Positions 12,240 through 24,726 of a stretch of DNA of 64,000 bases are shown one piece after another; positions within the stretch are counted from its first letter, which is position 1, and every line of letters starts with the position of its first letter. A program made the translations under genes and the position numbers. The DNA comes from Aquatica leii (lineage: Eukaryota > Arthropoda > Insecta > Coleoptera > Lampyridae). The notes beneath the pieces were generated by a model, which had not been told where the DNA came from, ran no database searches, and was given only the letters and a program-made list of their open reading frames with translations. The stretch covers positions 167,708,035 through 167,772,034 of the forward strand of contig CM069432.1 of assembly GCA_035610365.1 (NCBI GenBank), written 5' to 3'.

Positions 12240-13140
12240 GTTGGTTTTCTTTGCTTAGATCTTTAGGGTCAGTTTGGTTTTTTGGTAGAACAATCTCATA
12301 TCGTGTGTTGACGACTTTTTGGGGCACAACGGCATTAGTTTTTCTTTTTGACATTTGACTCCGCGTATCACAATTCAACATCTAGATACTTTTTTTCTTT
12401 TTACTTCTTTAGCTTAGTTAGCTTTGAGGTTGGATTTGTATTCGTGGGCTGGGGTTTTAAGGGATTTTAGGGCGTTGTCCTTGACCGTGGTCTAAACTTC
12501 TTTCTTTCTTGAATTTATTTTTTTTTCTCTTGGTTTGTTTAGTATTGTCTGTCAGTGAGGTCTATGGGACTGCGTTGTTCTCTTGCTTTATAGTGTAACG
12601 ACTGATGTCGACCTGTTCTAATACTTCTCTTCTGTTGGTTGAGTTTTTGGTTCTTTGGAGTATCATTCCGCTTCATGCGACTTTGGGACAAATCTGGTTG
12701 GTGATGCTTGGCAAATTGGGAAAACCTCTTTCATCTGCGTTTCTTCTTGGGTTGGGTGTTATTGTATTTGGGTTGGTTTTGGCTTTCAAGGTTTTGTCTT
12801 TAGCGTATGCCTAAATTTCTATTCTTGATTTTAGCTAGTGTCCACTTCCCAGGTTTTTATGTTGCTGGGGGGGAGGGAATTGTTATGTTAAAAATTAGTA
12901 GTTCAATTTGCGAGTATGAAAAATTTTTCTTTAAGTATGAAATTTGTCAGGAGAATTCCCCTACTCTTTCGCCGAGACTGTCAACTTTTAGACTTTACTT
13001 CCTGCAAGACCATCTACGAGTTCTGTACTTGTACACCTTCATCTTTACATTGTATTTTGTATTTACATTTGATTTTGCTAATTGTCTGTAGCGGATATTG
13101 GTACCCACCACATGTTTACCGTTATCACCGAAGATAACTA
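12240..13140. other. Compositionally distinct stretch (G+T-rich on +, C+A-rich on -)
   Basis: Compared with its surroundings this block is clearly richer in G and T on the plus strand, with runs such as ctggggttttaaggga and gctgggggggaggg. The minus strand is correspondingly C+A-rich, and one of its frames reads basic residue-rich pieces (for example QTKRKKINSRKKE) between stops. This kind of strand asymmetry is common in retrotransposon or transposon coding remnants, but I do not recognise a family. Plus-strand open frames here read as hydrophobic shadow peptides and are not proposed as genes. Confidence 0.35.
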
Positions 13141-14376
13141 GCAGGTGGCCTCTTTGGGAAACTTTCATGACGTCACATTATTGATAACGTTATTATTTTA
13201 TACACCGTCAAAGGTTGAAAAGCTGCAGAATTATTCTTCTTTCGAAGATCAACTACGAAAAACTTTGGGAAAATTTATGCTGTTAAGTCGAAGGGAAACG
13301 GTGCGCATTTGCGTTCTTAAATGATTGGATGCTAAGAAGACCTTTTACTTGTAACATTTATATGCTCGTTTAGATTGAGTTTAATATTACTTTTTAGGTA
13401 ACTCAAGTACGGAGATTAGCTAATGTCCTACTGGATAAAACCTAACTGTGAGTATTACTATTTTAATTTTTTTCTTCGATTTGTACTTTGGTGGTCATGT
13501 CGTTTATGACCGTACGTGCATGTTAAGTTAACACAATTAATAATATTTTTGTGCTTTACGAACTCATAAGCAGTGCGCGTTGAGTCTCGAAGGCTTAGAT
13601 TGTGTGTTTGTCTACAATTTTAAGATTTGCAAATATAAATACAGACGTTATGTTTATGTCAAAGTTTAGACCGACAGGGTCAGCTTGTTGTACGGTGTGT
13701 TGCTCACTATTTGGTGCAATTTATAATTAATTCAACCTATGTATAAATATTAGTAAAAACTTACATTATATATTCTGTGTTATTACTTCTGTGGTTTTAT
13801 TTATTCTTTTCCAGCTATAGGTAGAGTTAAACGGTATCTCCCTAACTTAATCTTCCATCATCTTGGCGCTTTTTTTTAGATTTACGTTATAATCTCGCAT
13901 AACAAAGCCTGCGATTCCTCACCGAAGAACCTGTGCTAGCCGTTGCTTTGTTTTGTTACAAGAAGACCGGCGTAACAATTTATTCTTGGAATACTCGTGA
14001 AACCTCATTTTCTCGAAACAAATCTTAATAAAAACAGTGGTTTGTTGTCGGTAAAAACCAAATTTAACGTAATAACAGACATCTGCAATAAAAAGAAAAC
14101 AAATCTGAAATCAGTAAAGGATTCTATTATTGAACGAAGTTAAAACTGGTATAACAACGATTTTTAAGCAATACAATAAAATAAATTAAAAGTACAGTCT
14201 ACCTTGTTGAGTCAAAAACAAACAATTTTACGTAATACTATTGTTTGAAATGTATATTCAAAAATGCTAAACAAAATTCAATGTAATTAAGCAGTTACAC
14301 CAAATTATAGGTAATACGTGTAACGCGTAAAATGACATAAGCGCCCGACACAAATTAGTTTCGATTATTTGGGCTG
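13141..14376. other. Non-coding stretch holding one repeat half
   Basis: Nothing recognisable apart from the repeat C copy at 13774-13945. Confidence 0.4.
13774..13945 (+). repeat. Dispersed repeat C, copy 2 (pairs with 5551-5698)
   Basis: Diverged direct repeat of 5551-5698. It retains a pyrimidine tract ending in ttttccag, then aaacggtat, aatcttc and ttggcgctttttttt. This copy is the more G+C-rich of the two. LTR leader origin is possible but unproven. Confidence 0.45.
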
Positions 14377-14798
14377 TTTGACTGTCAAAAAAATAGTTTT
14401 CTGTTTGAATATTGCAAAGATGCATTAAAACTTTACAGAAAACAACAATAAAACCTTTAATAAACCCATTTAGCGATTCGTTCCAAAAAACACATTATGT
14501 AGCTCTAATATATAATCGAGCTTTCAGCATTTATTACTGCTGGTAAAATCAATAAGAGTGCTAAACCACTGTTAAAAATTATGGAGGTGATGAAAATTAC
14601 AATTGGATAAGCAGTTTATAATTATGCTGAAACGCGAAACACCAGTTTTATAGCCGAGAGCAATTTTCACACCCAGCACAAGTCTCAAGAACAAAAAATG
14701 ACCAGCAATACTATATTCTTGAAAAACCAAGGGTGTTTTAAAAAGGCGGAAAAATCGTCTATAGATCAAAAATTGCAAAATAAACGCAAGTTGCCATA
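14377..14798 (+). repeat. Dispersed repeat D, copy 1
   Basis: This block aligns over ~390-420 bases with 15048-15435 in direct orientation. Both begin tttgactgtcaaaaaaat and end ttgccata. Shared internal landmarks are cagaaaacaacaa, accactgttaaaaatta, ataattatgc.gaaacgc and aagatgacca/aaaatgacca. The copies differ by many substitutions and small indels. On the minus strand the two copies share a similar reading (..KIA.GY..GV.RF.III.CLSNCN..), which hints that the ancestor may have been coding, but I recognise no protein family. Confidence 0.6.
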
Positions 14799-15047
14799 AT
14801 TTTTCATTCTTCCGTCTTTTCTAATTTTTAATTAATTAATTTGAAATTTTAATACATCGTTCCTCATTTAGTTCTTTATAACTTAGAGTAGAATTGTGAC
14901 AATACAACAATTTAATTTTTAATACATACAAAAATTGAAAAAAAAGAGTAATATTAACGTTTGAACGGTATAGAATATTGTTTTAAAACCGCGTAATTAC
15001 GAAATTACAAGGGATTATAGGTTTTGGCGGGACAAATGTTTGAGGTA

Positions 15048-15435
15048 TTTGACTGTCAAAAAAATAATTTCGTTTGCAAACATACGTTAAAAGTTGTACA
15101 GAAAACAACAAAAGCTCTAATAAAGACATTTGGCAAAGCACATATTCTGTGGTTCTAATATAACCAAACTTTTTGCAGTTATTGCTGCCTCTATATTTAA
15201 TGCAAATTTCAAACCACTGTTAAAAATTATAGAGGTGATAAGAATTACAATTAGATAAGCAACTTATAATTATGCCGAAACGCCGAACGCCAGCCGCATA
15301 ACCAAAAGCAATCTTTGCACTTAGCACGAGAGAGCAAAAGATGACCACTAAAAATAAATTCCTGAAGAACCAGGAGTATTTTAAAAAAGTGAAAAAAATT
15401 GTTTAGAAATTGCAAACTAAACCTCAATTGCCATA
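15048..15435 (+). repeat. Dispersed repeat D, copy 2
   Basis: Second copy of the repeat at 14377-14798, starting 671 bases downstream. It begins with the same tttgactgtcaaaaaaat terminus and is interrupted by stops in every frame. Confidence 0.6.
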
Positions 15436-15931
15436 TACAAATGTTTATTTATATATTATACAGCAGAAATCGCTTAGTAAGAAGTCGTTGACTGAGTAAA
15501 AATGTATACAAAGTAAGATTTCCGGCAGTCTGGCCATAATTTCATAAGTCACTTGAAATCCTAAATCGTTTAGTAAGTAAATTAAGTTTGGTTATTAAAT
15601 CACTTTAAACGCTAAAAAATTCTTTAGATTTTTTTTCTAATAAAATTTTACAAAAAATTTATATACATTTTGTAGGTAAACATGCAAGTGTAATAAAAAA
15701 CTGTATTCTTAAAACTTTAAGAATAAATATGCAGCAAAATAACAGATGTAACAAAAAAGTAACACTTGTATTTACTTAATTCTCTTTAGAATTTAGACCT
15801 ATTGTTGAAGATGTCGGATGTCGATTAAAACCAAGTTAGTAGTGATTAATTTTTCAAAAAATTTGTATACATTTAGATACAACTGAAAAAAAATTTAAAC
15901 TACAAATTTCCGTAAACAATAAAACATTTTC

Positions 15932-15964
15932 GGCTCAGCGTTGTCACAACGACAACGCGGAGCC
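15932..15964. repeat. GC-rich hairpin just before an (AT)n tract
   Basis: gcgttgtc (15938-15945) pairs with gacaacgc (15951-15958) around a 5-base loop. Beyond one mismatch, ggctc (15932-15936) pairs with gagcc (15960-15964). The hairpin ends 23 bases before the (AT)n tract. That placement resembles the hairpin near the right ends of the satellite elements (24659-24680, 59249-59270), so it may be the right end of another, unrelated-sequence element. Confidence 0.55.
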
Positions 15965-15984
15965 AATCCCGGAAGCCCAGCAGC

Positions 15985-15987
<3 letters not shown>

Positions 15988-16070
<83 letters not shown>
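15988..16070. repeat. (AT)n microsatellite at left boundary of element copy 1
   Basis: About 83 bases of uninterrupted AT dinucleotide. It separates unrelated upstream DNA from the start of the composite element at tttgtaacgt. Confidence 0.95.
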
Positions 16071-16075
<5 letters not shown>

Positions 16076-16132
16076 AACGTCGTACTTGTAGCAATGCAAA
16101 ATTTATGCTTCCATACCTATAGCAATAATCGT

Positions 16133-16160
16133 GGACGCGTTGCAATATTGCTACGCGTCC
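16133..16160. repeat. Left-end palindrome, 28 nt (copy 1)
   Basis: ggacgcgt and acgcgtcc are perfect 8-base arms, and inside them gcaatattgc is itself a perfect palindrome; only one T/T pair breaks the symmetry. It lies 62 bases inside the element's left end and is conserved exactly in copy 2 (46328-46355). It may be a protein-binding or cruciform-forming site. Confidence 0.75.
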
Positions 16161-16176
16161 CGATATTTTGCCGTAC

Positions 16177-16197
16177 TTGCCGCAATAATTGTGGCAA
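16177..16197. repeat. Second left-end hairpin (copy 1)
   Basis: ttgccgcaa pairs with ttgtggcaa (one G-T wobble) around a 3-base loop. It lies 17 bases after the 28-nt palindrome and is also preserved in copy 2. Confidence 0.6.
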
Positions 16198-17736
16198 CGC
16201 TGTTTTGAGATGTGACGTCAATCCCAATGTGTGTTGCCTACATTATAGGTATGTAAATGAATTTGTATTCTACAAGTATTCTAAATTATTCGCGATGTAT
16301 TTACAATACAGAAAATGTTTATTATTAACATTAATAAGATGATAATAATTAATAATTGGTGTTGTTAATAGAAAATACGGTATTAAACTTTTTTAATAGA
16401 AAATATATATTTTTTAATAAAAATGACGTTGATTACAAAATCAGTATAATTTTGATTTTTAAATGAATTCAATATTCGGAAATTTCTAATTACCGAGTTT
16501 TAATGCCATTCACCTTATGTGTTTTGTACTTACACATATAGATATTAAAAACGTGCATATTTAATGCAAGTGCAATTAGAAAATGCTACAATTAACATTA
16601 TTGTTAAAAATCGTAATTTACCTTTCTTTCTAATTTTTTCAATTAAATTGAATTCAACCCTTAAAAGTAAACGCATAAGTAAACAAAAAATCAAAGAGAA
16701 AAAATAAACCAATCATCCGCGAGAGGAGAAAATAACAAAAACGCCTTAAAGCTAAAACTAAGAACTACGAATCGTGTAAACTTCAAATTTTTGTCTCTTT
16801 ATCAGACATATTTGCTAAACGTTTGTCAAAGAATAAACAATTCTTGTTTTTACTGAAATCATTTATAAGCTTTTAATAGGTGGTACAACTTTGAGAAAAC
16901 CTCATTGTAGGTGTGCTCGCTTAACATTGGGTCAGTCATAATGTTTAAAAACAAGTGTTTGAATGTTATATTTATAGTTGTTTTACTGGTTTTTGAATAT
17001 GTAACTCATAATTTCCAAGAGAGTTACAACAAAACTAAGAACCTGTATAATATCAATTCCGAAAACTTCCTTATCAATTTCAGCAAGCAGATTCATACTA
17101 ACACCTTGAACTAAACCAGTTTTGAAAGTTAATTAGGTATAGGACCTATTATTATACATACTACAGGATACTACTTAAATATTATGTCACTTATTTAAAC
17201 AAAACAAAAAGATACTAAATACGAATTCATAGAATCTTACGTAAAGTGTTTTAGTAGAAACACAGTATAAGTACTGTGGTAGTAACGTATTTGGACGTGA
17301 CCTATCTAAAGTATTGAAATTGATACATAGTTTGACTCGACATTTATTCCATGTGTTATCTCAATTTTTACCAACGGTTTATACTGTAACAGCAATGTCT
17401 TACTGTTATCACAATTAGCATACTGTTTTATGACCTTTTATAAATTAATGTATTATTTTAAATTGAGTTACTTTTGTAAAAGAAAAGTAGATAGCTGTGT
17501 TATGATTTTATTTTCACATTTTGTTATCTTTACAAGTTTTACTACAATCGTTTACATCTAATGCAATTTAAATTCATAATTTTTAATATCTTTTATTGAA
17601 ATCAGTTAGATTTGTTATAAAAGCATCTAAAAACTGTTTATTTTGTCAGTTTTAGCAGAAGTTATAGTAGTAGGTTTTATTGTTTTTTTAAAAAATTTAT
17701 GGATATTAATACAACTAAAAATACGAGGAGTATTAT

Positions 17737-20700
17737 CACAATTTTTAACAAATCTTTGCCACATTTGGAGAGAATGGTTTCCGATAGGTTATACACTCAT
17801 TAGCACCAACGACGTTTTGCTATCTCGATCAAACTGTCTATTTCAACCTTTTCTCGTTTTAGACATCGCGCGATGTTGTTAGTTCGAGTTAGATAACTCT
17901 AAACCTCCCTATCAGAACAAAATTTTGTTTGCGCGATCTAACAGTACCCATCTTTAGTTACAAATTTGAGAAATTTGAAAGAAATCCGTATATAATTGTG
18001 ATTACGTTGACGTTGTAACTGCAGTACGTTCCAATCCACAATTTTTGACAAATCGTTACCAAATCTGGAGAGGATGGTTCCCGATAGATTATAAATTCAT
18101 TATCATCAACGACGTTTTGCTATCTAGATGAAACTGCCTTTTTCACCCTGATCACATTTTCAACATCTCACGATGTTGTTGTTTCAAGTTCGATAACCAT
18201 AAAACTCCTTATCAGATCAAAATTTTGTTTGCGCGATCTAATTGTACGCACTTTTATTTACATATTTAAGAAATTTGAAAAAAATTTGAATATAATTGTG
18301 GTTACGTTGACATTTTAACCGCAGTACGTTCTTATCATAACACGCGAAAAACGAATTTTTGACTTTCTCGGTCCGTATTTTGGTAACCCTTCATTCAAAA
18401 TTGTAATTTGACACATCATTAGATACCTTGTTTTGTCCCCTAGCGTTCCTTATATTATTGATTATTTTCAAACTTTGATAATAAGTTTATTTAGCTTTGT
18501 GTAAAGTACTGCGCATACTGCATTATAATTTTCAGTTTTTATTACGAAAGATGACTAAAATCCACAATTTTTGACAAATCGTTACCAAATCTGGAGGGGA
18601 TGGTCCCGATATATTATAAACTCATTAACATCAACAATATTTTGCTATCTCGAAGAAACTGCCTTTTTCACCCTCTTCTTGTTTTCGACATCTCACGATG
18701 TTGTTGTTTCAACTTCTATAACCCTAAAATGGCTTGTCAGATCAAAATTTTGTTTGCGCGATCTAATTAGACGCACTTTTAGTTACATATATGAGAAATT
18801 TGAAAGAAATCCGTATATAATTGTGATTACGTTGACGTTTTAACCGCAGTACGTTCTTATCATAACACGAGAAAAACGAAGTTTTGACTATGTCATTCTG
18901 TATTTTGGTAACCCTTCATACAAAATTGTAGTTTGACACATAATTAGATACTCAGTTTTGTCCCCTATCGTTTCTTATAATATCGATTGTTTTCACACTT
19001 TGATAATAAGTTTATTTAGCTTTGTGTCAAGTGCTACACATGCTGCATTATAATTTTCAGTTTTTATTACGAAACATGACTAAAATCCACAATTTTTGAC
19101 AAATCGTTACCAAATCTGGATAGGATGGTTCCCGATAGGTTATAAACTCATTACCACCAACGACGTTTTGCTATCTCGATCAAACTGCCTTTTTCACTGT
19201 CTTCTTACTTTCGACATTTCACGATGTTGTTGGTTCGAGTTCGATAACTCTAAAACGCCTTATCACATCAAAATTTTGTTTGAGCAATCTAATTGCACGT
19301 ATTTTTAGTTACAAATTTCATAAATTTGAAAGAAATTCGTATATAATTGTGGTTACTTTGACGCTTTAACCGCAGTACGTTCTTATCATAACACGAGAAA
19401 AACGAATTTTTGATTTTTCTCATTCCGTATTTTGGTAACCCTTCATCCACAATTGTAATTTGACACATCATTAGATACCTTGTTTTGTCCCCTATGGTTC
19501 CTTATAATATCGATAATTTTCAAACTTTGATAATAAGTTTATTTAGCTTTATATAAAGTGCTACACATGGTGCATTATAATTTTCAGTTTTTATTACGAA
19601 AGATGACTAAAATCCACAATTTTTGACAAATCGTTACCAAATCTGGAGGGGATGGTTCCCGATATATTATAAACTCATTAACATCAACAATATTTTGCTA
19701 TCTCGAAGAAACTGCCTTTTTCACCCTCTTCTTGTTTTCGACATCTCACGATGTTGTTGTTTCAACTTCTATAACCCTAAAATGGCTTGTCAGATCAAAA
19801 TTTTGTTTGCGCGATCTAATTAGACGCACTTTTAGTTACATATATGAGAAATTTGAAAGAAATCCGTATATAATTGTGATTACGTTGACGTTTTAACCGC
19901 AGTACGTTCTTATCATAACACGAGAAAAACGAAGTTTTGACTATGTCATTCTGTATTTTGGTAACCCTTCATACAAAATTGTAATTTGACACATAATTAG
20001 ATACTCAGTTTTGTCCCCTATCGTTTCTTATAATATCGATTGTTTTCACACTTTGATAATAAGTTTATTTAGCTTTGTGTCAAGTGCTACACATGCTGCA
20101 TTATAATTTTCAGTTTTTATTACGAAACATGACTAAAATCCACAATTTTTGACAAATCGTTACCAAATCTGGATAGGATGGTTCCCGATAGGTTATAAAC
20201 TCATTACCACTAACGACGTTTTGCTATCTCGATCAAACTGCCTTTTTCACCCTGATCACATTTTCAACATTTCACGATGTTGTTGTTTCAAGTTCGATAA
20301 CCATAAAACTCCTTATCAGATCAAAATTTTGTTTGCGCGATCTAATTGTACGTATTTTTAGTTACAAATTTCATAAATTTGAAAGAAATTCGTATATAAT
20401 TGTGGTTACTTTGACGCTTTAACCGCAGTACGTTCTTATCATAACACGAGAAAAACGAATTTTTGATTTTTCTCATTCCGTATTTTGGTAACCCTTTATC
20501 CAAAATTGTAATTTGACACATCATTAGATACCTTGTTTTGTCCCCTATGGTTCCTTATAATATCGATAATTTTCAAACTTTGATAATAAGTTTATTTAGC
20601 TTTATATAAAGTGCTACACATGGTGCATTATAATTTTCAGTTTTTATTACGAAAGATGACTAAAATCCACAATTTTTGACAAATCGTTACCAAATCTGGA

Positions 20701-23232
20701 TAGGATGGTTCCCAATAGGTTATAAACTGATTACCACCAACGACGTTTTGCTATCTCGACCAAACTGCCTTTTTCACTCTCTTCTCACTTTCGACATCTC
20801 ACGATGTTGTTGTTTCAAGTTCGATAACCCTAAAACGGCTTGTCAGATCAAAATTTTGTTTGCGCGATCTAATAATACGCACTTTTAGTTACATATATGA
20901 GAAATTTGAAAGAAATCCGTATATAATTGTGATTACGTTGACGTTTTAACCGCAGTACGTTCTTATCATAACCCGAGAAAAATAGAATTTTTGACTTTGT
21001 CATTCCGTATTTTGGTAACCTTTCATCCAAAATTGTAATTTGACACATCATTAGATACCCAGTTTTGTCCCCTATCGTTTCTTATAATATCGATTGTTTT
21101 CAAACTTTGATAATAAGTTTATTTAGCTTTGTGTAAAGTACTGCGCATACTGCATTATAATTTTCAGTTTTTATTACGAAAGATGACTAAAATCCACAAT
21201 TTTTGCCAAATCGTTACCAAATCTGGAGGTTGGTTCCCCATATATTATAAACTCATTAACATCAACGATATTTTGCTATCTCGAAGAAACTGCCTTTTTC
21301 ACCCTCTTCTTGTTTTCGACATCTCACGATGATGTTGGTTCAAGTTCGATAACCCTAAAACGGCTTGTCAGATCAAAATTTTGTTTGCGCGATCTAATTA
21401 GACGCACTTTTAGTTACATATATGAGAAATTTGAAAGAAATCCGTATATAATTGTGATTACGTTGACGTTTTAACCGCAGTACGTTCTTATCATAACACG
21501 AGAAAAACGAAGTTTTGACTATGTCATTCTGTATTTTGGTAACCCTTCATACAAAATTGTAATTTGACACATAATTAGATACCCAGTTTTGTCCCTTATC
21601 GTTTTTTATAATATCGATTGTTTTCACACTTTGATAATAAGTTTATTTAGCTTTGTGTCAAGTGCTACACATGCTGCATTATAATTTTCAGTTTTTATTA
21701 CGAAACATGACTAAAATCCACAATTTTTGACAAATCGTTACCAAATCTGGATAGGATGGTTCCCGATAGGTTATAAACTCATTACCACCAACGACGTTTT
21801 GCTATCTCGATCAAACTGCCTTTTTCACTGTCTTCTTACTTTCGACATTTCACGATGTTGTTGGTTCGAGTTCGATAACTTTAAAACGCCTTATCACATC
21901 AAAATTTTGTTTGAGCAATCTAATTGCACGTATTTTTAGTTACAAATTTCATAAATTTGAAAGAAATTCGTATATAATTGTGGTTACTTTGACGCTTTAA
22001 CCGCAGTACGTTCTTATCATAACACGAGAAAAATAGAATTTTTGACTTTGTCATTCCGTATTTTGGTAACCTTTCATCCAAAGTTGTAATTTGACACATC
22101 ATTAGATACCCAGTTTTGTCCCCTATCGTTTCTTATAATATCGATTGTTTTCAAACTTTGATAATAAGTTTATTTAGCTTTGTGTAAAGTACTGCGCATA
22201 CTGCATTATAATTTTCAGTTTTTATTACGAAAGATGACTAAAATCCACAATTTTTGCCAAATCGTTACCAAATCTGGAGGGGATGGTTCCCCATATATTA
22301 TAAACTCATTAACATCAACGATATTTTGCTATCTCGAAGAAACTGCCTTTTTCACCCTCTTCTTGTTTTCGACATCTCACGATGATGTTGGTTCAAGTTC
22401 GATAACCCTAAAACGGCTTGTCAGATCAAAATTTTGTTTGTGCGATCTAATAATACGCACTTTTAGTTACATATATGACAAATTTGAAAGAAATTCGTAT
22501 ATAATTGTGATTACGTTGACGTTTTAACCGCAGTACGTTCTTATCATAACACGAGAAAAACGAAGTTTTGACTATGTCATTCTGTATTTTGGTAACCCTT
22601 CATACAAAATTGTAATTTGACACATAATTAGATACCCAGTTTTGTCCCTTATCGTTTCTTATAATATCGATTGTTTTCACACTTTGATAATAAGTTTATT
22701 TAGCTTTGTGTAAAGTACTGCGCATACTGCATTATAATTTTCAGTTTTTATTACGAAAGATGACTAAAATCCACAATTTTGACAAATCGTTACCAAATCT
22801 GGAGGGATGGTTCCCGATAGATTATAAACTCATTAACATCAACGACATTTTGCTATCTCGATGAAACTGCCTTTTTCACCCTCTTCACGTTTTTGACATC
22901 TCACGATGTTGTTGTTTCAACTTCTATAACCCTAAAATGGCTTGTCAGATCAAAATTTTGTTTACGCGATCTAATTAGACGCACTTTTAGTTACATATAT
23001 GAGAAATTTGAAAGAAATCTGTATATAATTGTGATTACGTTGACGTTTTAACCGCAGTACGTTCTTATCATAACCCGAGAAAAATAGAATTTTTGACTTT
23101 GTCATTCCGTATTTTGGTAACCTTTCATCCAAAATTGTAATTTGACACATCATTAGATACCTTGTTTTGTCCCCTATCGTTCCTTATAATATCGATTGTT
23201 TTCAAACTTTGATAATAAGTTTATTTAGCTTT
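17737..23232 (+). repeat. Family A satellite array, copy 1 (~526 bp unit)
   Basis: Using the anchor cacaattttt, units begin at 17737, 18037, 18563, 19088, 19615, 20141, 20668, 21195, 21719, 22246 and 22772. Spacings are 300, 526, 525, 527, 526, 527, 527, 524, 527 and 526, and the last unit is partial. The first unit is a 300-base short form lacking the second part of the monomer. Units differ from each other by several percent and fall into variant types that recur out of order, as expected from unequal exchange. Small frames that recur in every unit on both strands are by-products of the repetition. The array stops at agctttg, where it meets the right arm. Confidence 0.93.
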
Positions 23233-24615
23233 GTCTAATGTAGTACTTCTCATAAAATTTTATTTACACCTAATTGTACCCTATTTTAGTTACAGTTTAA
23301 AAAAATTGATTGATGTCCTTATATAATTGTGATTAGTTGACGAACTCGAGTACGTTGTTATCAGAACACGCGAAAAACGAATCTTTGACTTTGTCGTTGT
23401 GTGTTTTGGTAACCGTCTATCCAAAATTGTAATTTGACACATCATTAGACACCTTGTTTTGTCGTCTATCGTTTCTGATAATAAGGATCATTTTCAATCT
23501 TAGCTAATAAAACTTTACCAAAATTGGAGAATATGTTTCCCGATACGTTATAAATTCATTAGCATCAGTGACGTTTTGCTATCTCGATCAAATTGCTCTA
23601 AAACAGCTCATCGACCAAAATATTGTTTAACACTTTTAATTGTACATTCTTTTATGAATTTGAAAATGTGGAAAAAAAATTAATCGAAATCTATGGATCC
23701 ATGCAATTAAAGTTAAGACTTGAGTTATTTAAACATATGTTCATTACAGATTAAAAATTTACAATCAGTAAAAACGAGAAGATAATTATTATCGTTCATA
23801 AGCCGGCTGTAGTGCAAGTCAGCATAAACGAGTGCGAACATTCGTTTACATAAATATGTCGTCACTTTCTTATCATAGTGTAAGACTGTTTATATTGCAG
23901 TATGATATAATTTGCAATTGACTTCCCGCCAAATAACAGCCAACATTTTATTTTTAGTTGTTATCATTTTTTTGCCCCATGGTTAGATAGCCGTTCAAAC
24001 AATTATTGTCACATTATCTCGATTCTAATGGTGCAGCATTTATAATGGTCGACTGTCTTGCAGAATTATGTTGATTTTGTTTATATTTGTACATTTTATA
24101 AATGGAAATTAACAATAAGAATTTTCTATTTTGAACTTGGATAAAATATTTTCTTGTTTACATGTTTTTACTCTACGCCGAACCTAACACTAATAACAAT
24201 TAACGTTCTATGAATTTGAGTGAGTGAGCTAGGCGTCGGTAATAAGATAAATTTTATTAAATGAAATTAGTATATGCTTACATTTATTATTTGATAGATA
24301 TTTAACATTTATATGAAGTATATGTATTACTTTATTAGGCATTTATAACGAGCATGATAACATTATTTGAAATAAGTGAACGTTAGGCAACACATTACAC
24401 ATTACTTTAGCAGTTTGGATATTTAATAAAAAAAAAACATTTTACTATATAACAATATAACATGTGTTGTTATTTCCTACTGTACCTAATTAAATACATA
24501 TAAATGCAGTAGTTAAGAACAATTAAAGGTTGTTGTTTAATATTTTCTTAGTTACACATTTTGTAGGACCTGTGACAATGTTTTTATACGCATAAAAGTT
24601 GAAAACTGCAAACCG

Positions 24616-24633
24616 TACGTATCGCGATGCGTA
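24616..24633. repeat. Right-end palindrome, 18 nt (copy 1)
   Basis: tacgtatcgcgatgcgta is a palindrome with a single mismatched pair. It is identical in copy 2 at 59206-59223. Confidence 0.6.
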
Positions 24634-24658
24634 TAAAACTGTATAAAACTCGAACAGT

Positions 24659-24680
24659 GTTGCAACATCAACATTGCAAC
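24659..24680. repeat. Right-end hairpin (copy 1)
   Basis: gttgcaa and ttgcaac form a perfect 7 bp stem with an 8-base loop. The stem ends 14 bases before the (AT)n tract. It is identical in copy 2. Confidence 0.65.
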
Positions 24681-24689
24681 AGGTTAGGC

Positions 24690-24694
<5 letters not shown>

Positions 24695-24726
<32 letters not shown>
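24695..24726. repeat. (AT)n microsatellite at right boundary of element copy 1
   Basis: About 32 bases of AT dinucleotide separate the right end of copy 1 from tttgtaccgccgtt, which resembles another left end. Confidence 0.95.

Larger units (their letters stand above)
16071..24694 (+). mobile_element. (AT)n-bounded satellite-carrying element, copy 1
   Basis: This composite repeat has a left arm (16071-17736), a tandem family A satellite array (17737-23232) and a right arm (23233-24694). The same three-part unit recurs at 46266-59284, with arms differing by only scattered substitutions and small indels. Both copies start at tttgtaacgtcgtacttgta directly after an (AT)n tract and end ..ggttaggctgtac directly before another. 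Sequence outside the two (AT)n tracts is unrelated between copies, so the unit has moved or been duplicated with sharp ends. Near the left end are two palindromes, near the right end a palindrome and a hairpin. No transposase, helicase or reverse transcriptase frame is present, so if mobile it is non-autonomous. Helitron-like elements often have terminal hairpins and carry tandem repeats, but no diagnostic CTRR end is seen. Confidence 0.7.

Noticed and set aside
12605..12814. Hydrophobic 69-codon frame resembling a membrane protein
   Set aside because: The block is G+T-rich, so hydrophobic codons appear by composition alone; no start context, splice signals or homologue is recognisable.
15941..16342. 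A 133-codon plus-strand frame running through the (AT)n tract
   Set aside because: Its central part is a Tyr-Ile repeat that is simply the translated microsatellite.
16071..24694. Calling the satellite element a Helitron outright
   Set aside because: Terminal hairpin and carried tandem repeats fit, but there is no CTRR 3' end, no clear A-T insertion site outside the microsatellite and no Rep/helicase relic.
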